A stretch of 64,000 bases of DNA from Gracilariopsis chorda (Eukaryota > Rhodophyta > Florideophyceae > Gracilariales > Gracilariaceae): NCBI GenBank assembly GCA_003194525.1, contig NBIV01000001.1, positions 1,054,001 to 1,118,000 of the forward strand, read 5' to 3'. Below the pieces are notes generated by a model. That model saw nothing but the letters and a program-made list of their open reading frames with translations, searched no databases and was not told the DNA's origin. Below are positions 21,051-29,797 of the stretch, piece after piece. Position 1 is the stretch's first letter; each line of letters begins with the position of its first letter. The position numbers and the translations under genes are program-made.

Positions 21051-22388
21051 ATGCATTTCCACTTAGATCAGACAAAACGTGAATCCCTCAGCACAGAGAG
21101 GGCGGAGGAGTTGCTGCATGGTCTTACGGAAGGCGTAGTTTCTGTAAAACTAAGCGGCAAGAGTTTTGGCGATGGCTCCGCTCAAGTGGCCGCTGACGCA
21201 TTGCAACGAGCAAGCCCCACCCTGGTTCACCTCGACATCTCCGATATAATTGCCTCACGTCCTGAGGATGAAGCCAAACGCACTTTAGCAACGATATCAG
21301 ATGGCCTCGCCTCTTGTAAGCAACTTGAGTTTATCGATTTGTCGGACAATGCGCTTGGCGCAAAAGGAGTTCGTGCCATAGGTGAATTGCTCACTAACCA
21401 AGAAAAACTGAAGGAGCTTCTCTTGTGTAACAATGGACTTGCCGCAGATGCGGGGGATTTGATTACATCTGCACTTCTCGAAACAAAACCCACCTCTCTT
21501 GTTAAGCTTCATTTTCATAACAATCTGTTGGAAACTCCGGGATCGATCGCTTTAGCACCGATTGTCGAGCATAGTCCAGATCTAGAGGACTTCCGATTCT
21601 CCTCTCTGAGAATAGGGAGGGAAGGTGCGGTACGTATCTGCAAAGCCCTGCAACCACGATTTCAAACACTGAGATATTTGAACCTCGCCGACAATTCCTT
21701 TGGACAAGAAGGAGCTGAGGCGTTGGCTGACGCTGTGTCTGATGCGCCACTTCTTGAGACCTTGATTGTGAGCGATTGCCTCTTAGAGGACGATGGTGTC
21801 AAAGTGATCTGCGACTCACTACGTAGCGGAGCCCCGAAACTCCGCTCTTTGCACGTGGCTGCCAATGAGATTTCTATCACGGGAGCAAAAGCTCTCGCGC
21901 AGTTGATCAGAAAAATTAAGCTACGTGAACTGGTTGCAGAAGACAACGAATTCGGCAACGCGGGAGCTGTGCGATTGGCAAAGGGAATGAGAAGGAACTC
22001 CTGTCTGGAAATATTGAATGTTGAAGGATCTGAAGTTGGTGGACGAGGAGCTTTGGCCCTCGCTCAAGCTGCGGCCAAGCTAAAGTGCTTGAAGTCGTTA
22101 CAGCTTGATAAGAATGCAATCCCTGCAGAAGTCGTAGAAGAAATTACTCGTTTGTTGGATGAAAGGCTAGGTCCTCTTGACGACAACGATGAAGAAGAGG
22201 ATGAGGACGATGAGGACGACGAGGACGAGGACGACGAGGACGACGAGGAAGAAGACGAAGAAGACGAAGACGAAGCTACAGATAGGCAGGTTGCCTCTGA
22301 AGTTGTCGAAGACGCAAGAGCAGTCAGCGAGGAAGTCAGAGGTGAAGTTAACAACCTCGCTGCGGATATCAACAAGCTAAAGATATGA
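21051..22388 (+). CDS. RanGAP: Ran GTPase-activating protein (RanGAP), no WPP domain
   Basis: 445 aa from the ATG at 21051; the frame opens further upstream only at a TTG. The protein is a series of leucine-rich repeats of the ribonuclease-inhibitor type (e.g. LEFIDLSDNALGAKGVRAIG, LRYLNLADNSFGQEGAEALA), matching RanGAP, which stimulates GTP hydrolysis on Ran at the cytosolic face of the nuclear envelope. It then has GPLDDNDEEED and a long Asp/Glu tract (about 22165-22280), as in plant RanGAP and yeast Rna1. The plant-specific N-terminal WPP targeting domain is missing; the protein begins almost directly with the first repeat. An AG at 21029-21030 just before the ATG could be a splice acceptor, so an upstream exon is possible. 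Confidence 0.9.
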   Translation: MHFHLDQTKRESLSTERAEELLHGLTEGVVSVKLSGKSFGDGSAQVAADALQRASPTLVHLDISDIIASRPEDEAKRTLATISDGLASCKQLEFIDLSDNALGAKGVRAIGELLTNQEKLKELLLCNNGLAADAGDLITSALLETKPTSLVKLHFHNNLLETPGSIALAPIVEHSPDLEDFRFSSLRIGREGAVRICKALQPRFQTLRYLNLADNSFGQEGAEALADAVSDAPLLETLIVSDCLLEDDGVKVICDSLRSGAPKLRSLHVAANEISITGAKALAQLIRKIKLRELVAEDNEFGNAGAVRLAKGMRRNSCLEILNVEGSEVGGRGALALAQAAAKLKCLKSLQLDKNAIPAEVVEEITRLLDERLGPLDDNDEEEDEDDEDDEDEDDEDDEEEDEEDEDEATDRQVASEVVEDARAVSEEVRGEVNNLAADINKLKI

Positions 22389-22877
22389 AAACATGTAATT
22401 TCCCACTTTTTGGTACACGTTGAAGGACGACACACATCTCGCTTTTCGCGGTTTGCCAACAGGAAACGCAAGTTATCAAATATTCACAATCACGAAGGTG
22501 CATTATCATTAATGGATTTAAGTGCGTTTCTGAAAACGGTCCGTTGAAAAGCAACTTCGCATAAGTTACCGACTCGATGCGAGCTCCTCGTATCTACAAC
22601 ACCGCATACTAGAACGAAAGGAAACGACCCCAATTTGTTTTCATAGGTTGATATGCAGATACTAGTATTCACGATAACGTTCCATTTAGACGCACTCACT
22701 ATGAGGATAAAGAGCAGCACTATGTACAATGAGGCCAGTATATGCGAAAGGTGTCTGACCGGTTGGAAAAAAGGTTTCTGTGCAAGACGCGAGCATGGGA
22801 AGGGTAAAGCAAGCGGGGGGGGGGAATGAAGAGCGAAGACGAAGAACCCAGAACAACAACACGAGTATATCCGGGGT
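22389..22877. other. Convergent 3' intergenic stretch
   Basis: 489 nt between the converging RanGAP and ARM-repeat genes. Holds a G10 homopolymer around 22815-22824. Frames here on the minus strand overlap the end of the ARM gene and look spurious. Confidence 0.5.
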
Positions 22878-25208
22878 TCATGATAAATGAGTAGTGAAGC
22901 GGAGTCGTGTTGAAAGCCGTTTGCCCTTTCGACCGGGTTCGTTCCTATTGCCACCAAGTGGCATGCTGCGTCCGCCAAACCGTTTTCGCACATCTGTCGT
23001 CGTAGCACTGCGTTTGGGCAAAAGGAAACCTCCAAAGATACCTCTTGGAGGTTTGGTCGACAGCTTCGTACTCCCCGACTGATTCTCAGCAGCTGCTGGC
23101 TTGGACTTCCCGAACTTGCAACTTTCCTGCTCACTGAGTTCCGATAAGAGATTATCAGCAGCTGCATGCAAATCCGGATACCTATCGGGCTTGAGCTTGG
23201 CTAGTGCGTTTTCAATCCAGTCAGCCGCATCAAGGTCACACATGCGTTTCTTCGTCTGTGGAGCAAGAGCAGCAACGTCTACCAGAAACAGAACCGCCTG
23301 TTCCTGCACGATACATTCACCTGCAGTAGAGGCATCCTTGGTACGATCCAAAGCGTCAAGAGCTGCTTGTACGGCGCCGTCCTTGACGGCGGACAAGGCA
23401 CCACTATAGCTTGAATCGACAAAATTACGAAGGGCACAAACACCGGCGTCCAACACCATAACGTCCTTGCTGCCACACTCGCTCATGGCTTGGATAAGTG
23501 CTGGAACACCGCCCTTATTGACAACCCAGGCGCGATTCTTCTCGCTTTCAAAAACCGCATTGCTAAGTGCAGAAGCGACTTCTCGGACAACGTCGGGTAC
23601 GTTGCGATGGTCTTTGAGTGCGGAGATAAGAACGGGAAGTCCAGATGTGATCAAACGTCGATTTGCCTCCTGGAGACACAAACATCGAATCAAAGCTGAG
23701 GCCTTGGTGGCCACTGCGGGGTGTTTGGGATGGCGTTTGATGGCAGCGACGGCAACTTGTATTCCGCCAAAGTGCCCAATTGTATGCTGCACCTGGACGT
23801 TGTGCAAGGCAATGAGTGTGAGGACGGACAATGCAGTCTCAAGAAGCATTGCATCGTTCGGATCTCTGCGCATGGCGTGGATAATGGCACGCACGACGGA
23901 TGGCTTCTTAATGGACGGCTGTTCCTCTTGTTCAGCAATGAAAGCGTTTTGCTTTTCGTTGTCAAGGGGCGGGCCCTTTGCTGGTAAGGGAGATGTTGGC
24001 GAACGGTCCGAGTAGGTGCTGCTAGATACAGACGGAGATGCGACAAGATTGGAGACGATTTTGCCAGGACACAAAGCAGCTCCATGACTGAAATGAGGTG
24101 TAACATCGGAAATCAAAACCTGCTCTTCATCCACAACCAGATCTCCATGCTCATCAACGATGTCGTCCTCGTCTTGTTGATTGGAGCTGTTTGAAAGCGG
24201 TGCAGTGGTAATGGAGCTAATTGTATTCGGAAATGAAAGCGGAGTAGCATCGAATTCAATAAGTCGTTGTCGATTTCGCTGGTGTTGATGACACAAACTC
24301 TCCAAAGCCATGATGCATTGAAAGCGCAACTCTGGATTAACAGTGCTTCCTCGAAAGCGAAGAATGGTGGAGGCAATAGCCTCAACGGCGCCTTGATTAC
24401 CGGCGATGTATTGGTTGACCTGAGTTTGATGGGTGAGGTTTCGAATTGTGAGGGCGGCTCTCAATTGGATGTTTTGGTCGTTTGAAAAGGTGGTCATGGC
24501 TTGAATGATAGCCTTTATGGCACCTTGTCTAGTGATACGACGCTTTCTATGAGGGCATCCAAAAGCAATGTTTGCCATCAAGGGCAAGGCGCGATCTTGA
24601 ATACGACGACTGTTGGGGTACTGGTCCATAAGCTGTAACGTAAGATCGATGATGCCGTCAAACATGACACGACGACGCATGGCATCGGTAACTGTGAATG
24701 CACGCAAGGCAGTAAGACATCGTGAAATGATTGAAACTCGATGTTGCCAACGGAGTATAGTTTGCTTGACGAGCAAGGTTGCGCCGTGCTGTTCGACAAT
24801 GTCCAGTAGCAACGGCCACTTGACGGCCAGAAGAGCGAGCAATGCTACGAGTGCATCGGTATCAAAATCATCAGTTGATTGTAAAGGAGTGGAGATTTCT
24901 CGGACGATTATAGCGGCCCTTGTTTGCAATTGGCGTAGTAAAGGCGCATCTGTATCAGCTTCGACGGCAAGGGATTGATCGCCCAAAACGGAACGAATGA
25001 AGGATGCACGCGCTGCGGAATTATGCAAGGCGGTTTTGGGGTTTGCGAGTGTGGCGCGTACAAAAGTAATGGTGGCGGATTCCTCGGATAGATCCAAGGC
25101 GCCGGTTGCACTGGAGAAGGAATGGGGGTCATCTGCGTCGTGAAACGGGGCGGTTGAATGGGGTGGAGGCTCGTTTGGGGAGGAACTGTGGGAAGAGATT
25201 GATGACAT
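22878..25208 (-). CDS. Armadillo-repeat protein
   Basis: 776 aa from the ATG at 25206-25208; the open frame continues upstream only to a TTG in C-rich leader sequence. After a Ser/His-rich N-terminus, armadillo repeats span about residues 95-350 (RRITRQGAIKAIIQAMTTF..., AALTIRNLTHQTQVNQYIA) and again about 430-700 (GGIQVAVAAIKRHPKHPAV..., GGVPALIQAMSECGSKDVMV), with an acidic low-complexity linker between. The C-terminus is basic and glycine-rich (FGGRSMPLGGNRNEPGRKGK). No kinase, U-box or importin-beta-binding domain is visible, so the role is probably scaffolding; the closest general type is ARMC-like proteins. The specific orthologue is not recognised. Confidence 0.85.
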   Translation of the reverse strand: MSSISSHSSSPNEPPPHSTAPFHDADDPHSFSSATGALDLSEESATITFVRATLANPKTALHNSAARASFIRSVLGDQSLAVEADTDAPLLRQLQTRAAIIVREISTPLQSTDDFDTDALVALLALLAVKWPLLLDIVEQHGATLLVKQTILRWQHRVSIISRCLTALRAFTVTDAMRRRVMFDGIIDLTLQLMDQYPNSRRIQDRALPLMANIAFGCPHRKRRITRQGAIKAIIQAMTTFSNDQNIQLRAALTIRNLTHQTQVNQYIAGNQGAVEAIASTILRFRGSTVNPELRFQCIMALESLCHQHQRNRQRLIEFDATPLSFPNTISSITTAPLSNSSNQQDEDDIVDEHGDLVVDEEQVLISDVTPHFSHGAALCPGKIVSNLVASPSVSSSTYSDRSPTSPLPAKGPPLDNEKQNAFIAEQEEQPSIKKPSVVRAIIHAMRRDPNDAMLLETALSVLTLIALHNVQVQHTIGHFGGIQVAVAAIKRHPKHPAVATKASALIRCLCLQEANRRLITSGLPVLISALKDHRNVPDVVREVASALSNAVFESEKNRAWVVNKGGVPALIQAMSECGSKDVMVLDAGVCALRNFVDSSYSGALSAVKDGAVQAALDALDRTKDASTAGECIVQEQAVLFLVDVAALAPQTKKRMCDLDAADWIENALAKLKPDRYPDLHAAADNLLSELSEQESCKFGKSKPAAAENQSGSTKLSTKPPRGIFGGFLLPKRSATTTDVRKRFGGRSMPLGGNRNEPGRKGKRLSTRLRFTTHLS

Positions 25209-25837
25209 GGCGGGGGTGATGGTGGTGTTGGTGTTTAACGTGATAGGTGATATGAAGGGGGGAAGGTACGTGGGTGCAAAAGTAGTAACGGACCGAAAGT
25301 GGATGGCGGGGGTGCGGTTGCGGTTGGGTAGGTGGCACGTTGCGAATGTGGGAGAGGAAGAGGACGTGACGAGGGGGTACGCGCGGCGGTGCGGCGCGGC
25401 GGTTTGTGTATGCGCGAAACGCAACTGGGGCGATTACGAGGAGGGGGCGGGTGTGGGGTGTGGGGTGGGGGGTTGCGGAGGGGCGCTTTGGTGGGTGGGT
25501 GCAGCGGTGGCAGGTGCAGGCGTATCTGCGCGTTGCGGTTGCACCGTGTTGGGGCGTGCCGGTGCGGACGTTGCGCTGGTGATGATTTGAGGTTTTTGGT
25601 GCGGCTGTGACTTGGCCAACTGGCTGGGACGCATGTCATGCGCTTGCGCTGACGCCTGTCACGTCGCCCTCTTGACTCTTGATTACAGTGCCGTCCAACG
25701 CCTCGCCATTGGCCGTCCGCCCGGTGTGACGCTTTCGTGACAGTTTTCGTTTCGACTGCTGTTTGGCCTCCGTGGAAGGAACTCACCACTTCCGTCAAGA
25801 GCGCGATGCGCAGCTGTCTTTACCGTATACGGTTTAG
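25209..25837. promoter_or_regulatory. Upstream region of ARM gene, G-rich on +
   Basis: 629 nt upstream of the minus-strand ARM gene and of the tRNA. From about 25200 to 25580 the + strand is rich in G runs, so the ARM leader is C-rich in the sense direction, like the HECT leader. The Gly-rich frames here are composition artefacts. Confidence 0.5.
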
Positions 25838-25917
25838 GGAAGCGTGGCCGAGTGGTCTAAGGCGCTAGTTTAAGGCACTAGTCCTCCGGGGCGTGAGTTC
25901 GAATCTCACCGCTTTCA
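25838..25917 (+). tRNA. tRNA-Leu (anticodon AAG)
   Basis: Full cloverleaf, 80 nt, no intron. Acceptor stem GGAAGCG pairs with CGCTTTC (one G-T wobble) and the discriminator base is A. The A box TGGCCGAGTGG and B box GAGTTCGAATCTC are intact. The anticodon arm is CTAGT / TTAAGGC / ACTAG, giving AAG. A variable arm (TCCTCCGGGGC) is present, as in class II tRNAs. CCA is not encoded, as in nuclear genes. A T5 run at 25932-25936 is a good RNA polymerase III terminator. Confidence 0.95.
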
Positions 25918-25931
25918 TCCGGGCCGATTAC

Positions 25932-25936
25932 TTTTT
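25932..25936 (+). terminator. RNA polymerase III T-run after tRNA-Leu
   Basis: Five T residues 15 nt downstream of the tRNA 3' end. Confidence 0.7.
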
Positions 25937-26136
25937 CTCCGTCAAGGTAAGCCTAGCAGGTATCCAGCTTGGGCTCAACGCCCAACCTCCGCTGTCCATC
26001 CACGCGCTTCGCAGAGAGCCCTGGATCTGCACAACGCGACAGCACTCTTTTCGCTCGCCCGTCGCCTGCAAACTCCGCTCGAAAGTCGCCTTCACGGCGG
26101 TGCGTTTTGCAGCCCAGAGAGAGAAGAAGCGGCGCA

Positions 26137-26469
26137 ATGGAGGACGCCGCCGAGCGCGCAATAAGCGATGTACGCCAGCGTGTCTCGCAAATAGAGAGCG
26201 ACCTCGCCGCCCTGACATCCACCCAGCCACCACCCACACCCCCGCCAGACGCATCCGCCCCGCAAACAACCCTGTCGGAAGCAATCACCCAAGCGCTCCT
26301 GCAGCTCGACAACATCCACATTTCGCGAGAATCGGCCGCAGAGGCGCTTCGAAATGGCGATCGTCAACGCTCAGCGCGCATTTCCGTCTTGCTTGCACGT
26401 CGCAAGACGCTCGTGCGCAAGTTAAATGCACTGGGCGATCGTCTGGATTCGCTCAACTCATCGTCGTGA
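26137..26469 (+). CDS. Small helical protein, possible BAG domain
   Basis: 110 aa from ATG 26137; the frame extends upstream, but the extension overlaps the region just after the tRNA gene and has no family character. The N-terminal half is a short amphipathic helix (ERAISDVRQRVSQIESDLAAL) and a Pro-rich spacer. The C-terminal half (about 55-110) is LLQLDNIHISRE..., ending in ARRKTLVRKLNALGDRLDSL, which resembles the last two helices of a BAG domain, the module that binds the Hsp70 ATPase domain and promotes nucleotide exchange. No ubiquitin-like domain is present. The assignment is tentative; any short coiled-coil protein is an alternative. It is convergent with the RNF10 gene across 66 nt containing an A16 run. 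Confidence 0.5.
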   Translation: MEDAAERAISDVRQRVSQIESDLAALTSTQPPPTPPPDASAPQTTLSEAITQALLQLDNIHISRESAAEALRNGDRQRSARISVLLARRKTLVRKLNALGDRLDSLNSSS

Positions 26470-26501
26470 ACTCGCTATGCTTTATGTTGTTATACGCCCG
26501 T

Positions 26502-26517
26502 AAAAAAAAAAAAAAAA
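26502..26517. repeat. A16 homopolymer between convergent genes
   Basis: Sixteen A residues on the + strand in the 66-nt gap between the BAG-like and RNF10-like stop codons. Confidence 0.9.
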
Positions 26518-26535
26518 GCCATACACACACTCCTT

Positions 26536-28134
26536 CTACCGATGCCGCTGTCGCGCTCCCGCGTTGGATAGCACAATCGTCGATTTGCCGTGCCATTTCC
26601 GCCCCTTCCTCGTCTCCTCGCCCTGCGTCCCAGACCCCCCCGCCCATACACCCTGCGCAGCATTACCACTCACACCGCTTCCAGGCCCTGTCCCACTGCC
26701 TGGTCCCTGAGATCCGGGCCCCACCGTTGTCTGTCCTAATGACGGAAACATCCCCATATTACTAGTAACAGAACTGTAACTCCCCACTTCACTCCCCCAT
26801 ACGCACTCGTTTTCCACAGATCCAGCCGTCCCTTCCCCACCACCCCCCTCATTCAAAGCAGGAAAGCTACTCACATCCCGACTATCAACCGTTTCCAACT
26901 CACCGTGTCCTCCTCTCGTTCCAACACCCTGTGCCTTGACGTACTCCCGCATCAGCTCCGATTCCCGTCGCACTCGTTGTCGTTCCTCTTTTGCATTCAC
27001 TGCTCGCAGTCGTTTTCTCATACGCTCTCGTTCCTTCAGTTCATGTGCATGCGTTGCAATTGTAGCCGCTGATAACATGTGTGTCAGGTTCAGTTCCACA
27101 AACTTGAACTCACAACCATCTGCCAAGTGCGACAGGAATCTGTACCGTTTGCGAATCTTCTCATCCATCGTGTACCGCTCAATATGTACTACCTCTCCCT
27201 CGATTTCACTCGGTCCAGTATTAAACTGCCCTTGCAACTCCGTATTCAGAAACCGGTGATTCACCGGATGTAGAAATGCGTTCGTGCTGTCGCTTGCCTG
27301 GTAAAAGTACCACATCGCAGACCCCAATTCGCCCTGCCCCGCACATTGCTGTTGCTCTTCGTTATTCAGTTTGCGTCTATTGCGGAATATAATGTTCAAG
27401 CGGTGCATTTCATCCAGCGCCATATTCACAAAAGCTTTCAAACTTTCATCCTCACGTGCCAACGCGCGCAATGCCCGGATGTCATCCCATACTAGACGCT
27501 GCAAAAACACTGCATCCGCAACTACAAACCGCGAGAAAAACGCCTCGTCAAGCGACACACCGTGCGGAAGTTGCGTCTTGGGGAGCGAATGTGCGCTATG
27601 TCTGCTCGCAATTAAATACTGTTTATGCGATGAAACAAGCGTCATGCGGCATGGCAAACCCACCTGCATCACTGCCGGCTTCAAAAAGCAAACCGCTCTC
27701 AAGTCACTCACAGTCACCGTCTTCGCGCACAACGGACACTTTGCTCGACCACTTTCATCAGAAGTGATGCTTATATGCTGCAACATGCACACCCGATCAA
27801 ACACATGTCCACACCGCGTGATACAAGCCGCAGAAGCGCTATGCAGACAGATAGGACATTGCGACATGCCCATGACGAAGACCAATTCAACTAGCTGCCA
27901 GGGCAGATTGTTCGGGGATAACGGCAGCGTGCCAGGTGCAACTGCGAAACGATTGTTCGGCTGCGGGGGCGGCGACTCGCGCGCCGCAGCGCGCGACGAA
28001 GACGCACGCAAGGGCAGTGGACGTCTTTCTGCTGGTGGCGGGCTGTAGCGAGAGAAGTTCAGTAGTGTGTCGGCTGGTACGACGAGCGCACGCCCTTTTC
28101 GAGCGCGTCTTCTTCGTGCGTCGGGCGAACTCAT
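26536..28134 (-). CDS. RNF10/Mag2-type RING E3 ubiquitin ligase
   Basis: 532 aa, ATG at 28132-28134. A basic N-terminus carries LLNFSRY. The block NNLPWQLVELVFV then leads into a RING finger at 93-136: C93, C96, C108, H110, D113, C116, C133, C136. Downstream blocks match RNF10: MWYFYQASDSTNAFLHPVNH, EGEVVHIERYTMDEKIRKRY and LSHLADGCEFKFVELNL. In yeast and animals, RNF10/Mag2 ubiquitinates 40S proteins uS3/uS5 during ribosome quality control. The fifth zinc ligand, Cys in the family (CGHIFC), is Asp here (CGHVFD). Asp can bind zinc in some RINGs, so activity is not excluded. The C-terminus is Gly/Ser-rich. It is divergent from U2AF35 across 296 nt. Confidence 0.88.
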   Translation of the reverse strand: MSSPDARRRRARKGRALVVPADTLLNFSRYSPPPAERRPLPLRASSSRAAARESPPPQPNNRFAVAPGTLPLSPNNLPWQLVELVFVMGMSQCPICLHSASAACITRCGHVFDRVCMLQHISITSDESGRAKCPLCAKTVTVSDLRAVCFLKPAVMQVGLPCRMTLVSSHKQYLIASRHSAHSLPKTQLPHGVSLDEAFFSRFVVADAVFLQRLVWDDIRALRALAREDESLKAFVNMALDEMHRLNIIFRNRRKLNNEEQQQCAGQGELGSAMWYFYQASDSTNAFLHPVNHRFLNTELQGQFNTGPSEIEGEVVHIERYTMDEKIRKRYRFLSHLADGCEFKFVELNLTHMLSAATIATHAHELKERERMRKRLRAVNAKEERQRVRRESELMREYVKAQGVGTRGGHGELETVDSRDVSSFPALNEGGGGEGTAGSVENECVWGSEVGSYSSVTSNMGMFPSLGQTTVGPGSQGPGSGTGPGSGVSGNAAQGVWAGGSGTQGEETRKGRKWHGKSTIVLSNAGARQRHR

Positions 28135-28430
28135 TGCTGTGGAATTGCGGGGCGGCTACGACTGGCGCGCGAGCGCGCGCTCTTCGGGCGCGATTGAGTT
28201 CTGACGTTCGCACAGGAGGGCGTGGCGCTGTTTAGTGCCGGAGCGTGAGGTGACAACCGCCTGCTGCCAGCAGTGCTCGCGTGGCATTGTTTGGCGAACA
28301 TGCTCCGTTTTGAAAAATACAAGAGTATCATACAGTCTTCAGCCGTGTGCTCGGACGTCAACATGAGAAGTTCTTTCTTCGAGCGGCAACCATTTTGCCC
28401 TCCTAATCGTTTCTCCTGGTCCGGGTCATC

Positions 28431-29555
28431 ATGGCGGAGCATCTCGCTTCCATCTATGGCACAGAAAAGGATAAGATCAACTGTCCATTCTACTTCAAGA
28501 TAGGTGCGTGCAGGCACGGAGACCGCTGCTCCCGCGTCCATCATAAGCCCTTGTTCAGTCCGACCTTGCTTTTGCATAATCTTTACGTTTCTCCAAACCA
28601 GCTCATCTCCATCGCTGCCAAGCAAGGTTTACCGCCGCCCGTCATTCCTCAGCAAGACATTTTCAACCATTTTGAAGACTTCTACTGGGATATCTACGAT
28701 GAACTTGCCAAGCATGGCCCCATAGATAAACTCTACGTTTGCGAGAACCTGGCAGACCATCTTGCGGGAAATACATACGTCAAGTTCTTAGATGAACACG
28801 CCGCCCAGCTTGCTCTCAATGCCATCAACGGTCGGTATTATGCAGGACGCCCTGTAAAAGCAGAGTTCTCGCCCGTCACTGACTTTCGAGAAGGAAAGTG
28901 TCGCCCGTTTGAACGGGATGGGCAATGCGAACGAGGTGACTTTTGTCATTTTCTACATCTGCGCAGACAACCGAATTCCGCAGCTCGGGAAGACACGCTC
29001 CATTATTCTGCAAGGAGGGAGGATGTGCGCGGATACAGACCCAGAGACAGAGCTCCTATTTACTACGATGGCAGGCGAAGGGAAGATAGATACCGTTCTT
29101 CTTCATCTGCTTACTATGATGCTGGGAAACGATCGGAGCGTGATCGTCTGCATGATCGCAGACGTGATTCCTATGAACGTCGAGATTCTTATGATCGTTA
29201 CGCCGACCGTGATCGCGACTGGGACCGCGATCGTAATCGCGAACGCGACCGCGACCGAGACCGCGACCGAGACCGCGACAGAGACCGCGAAAGAGACCGC
29301 GACAAAGACCGCGACAGAGACCGCGACCGAGACCGCGACAGAGACCGCAACAGAGACCACGACAGAGACCGCGACAGAGACCGCGATCGAGTACGCGACA
29401 GAGAGCGCGACCGCGACCAAGACAAGGACCGAGAACGTGACCGAGACCGCGACCGAGAACGCGACCGAGAACGCGAACGCTACCGCGAGTACGACCGCGA
29501 CCACCACCGTGACCGCGATCGTGCATACCGCTCATCCCGTGACCATCGCCATTAG
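28431..29555 (+). CDS. U2AF1: U2AF35, small subunit of U2 snRNP auxiliary factor
   Basis: 374 aa from ATG 28431. The first CCCH zinc finger (C18, C27, C33, H37; Ser34 aligns with the human Ser34 contact) is followed by the UHM/pseudo-RRM (about 45-148) and a second CCCH finger (C157, C166, C172, H176). This is the complete U2AF35 core, which reads the 3' splice-site AG. The C-terminal 140 residues are not an RS domain but arrays of Arg-Asp and Arg-Glu dipeptides (about 29200-29525), with only a few SR pairs. A functional U2AF35 in an intron-poor region fits the consistent introns seen here. Start and identity are certain. Confidence 0.96.
   Translation: MAEHLASIYGTEKDKINCPFYFKIGACRHGDRCSRVHHKPLFSPTLLLHNLYVSPNQLISIAAKQGLPPPVIPQQDIFNHFEDFYWDIYDELAKHGPIDKLYVCENLADHLAGNTYVKFLDEHAAQLALNAINGRYYAGRPVKAEFSPVTDFREGKCRPFERDGQCERGDFCHFLHLRRQPNSAAREDTLHYSARREDVRGYRPRDRAPIYYDGRRREDRYRSSSSAYYDAGKRSERDRLHDRRRDSYERRDSYDRYADRDRDWDRDRNRERDRDRDRDRDRDRDRERDRDKDRDRDRDRDRDRDRNRDHDRDRDRDRDRVRDRERDRDQDKDRERDRDRDRERDRERERYREYDRDHHRDRDRAYRSSRDHRH
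29200..29525 (+). repeat. GACCGC/GACAGA hexanucleotide repeat encoding RD/RE dipeptides
   Basis: Imperfect hexamer array inside the U2AF35 coding region. Because the unit length is a multiple of three, all frames on both strands stay open here (Thr-Glu, Gly-Arg, Ser-Arg-type readings); these are shadows. Confidence 0.9.
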
Positions 29556-29797
29556 CTTGCTGTGCGGTGGTCCCTGAGGCATACCAAATCTACTCTTGTA
29601 TTGTTTTGTTTGCGTCAAGCCTGTTGACCTAAGATTACCTGTTATATGATTTGCACACGGTTCCTCGCACACTACTGCTATCGAGTACATTGATCCCCCT
29701 TGTCCCCGCTAGTTGTTATTAGTTTAATCAGAAAGAGAAACAAACCGGAACAAAACAGTCAAATGCTTGCTCCTGCTCACTTTTCCTTGACGCTGGT

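Noticed and set aside
22490-23167. 225-codon minus frame at the ARM gene end
   Set aside because: Overlaps the real ARM frame out of phase.
25235-25798. Pro/His-rich minus-strand frame of 187 codons
   Set aside because: Same kind of C-rich leader artefact upstream of the ARM gene.
28909-29577. Thr-Glu repeat frame and antisense Gly-Arg or Ser-Arg frames
   Set aside because: Shadows of the hexamer array in U2AF35.
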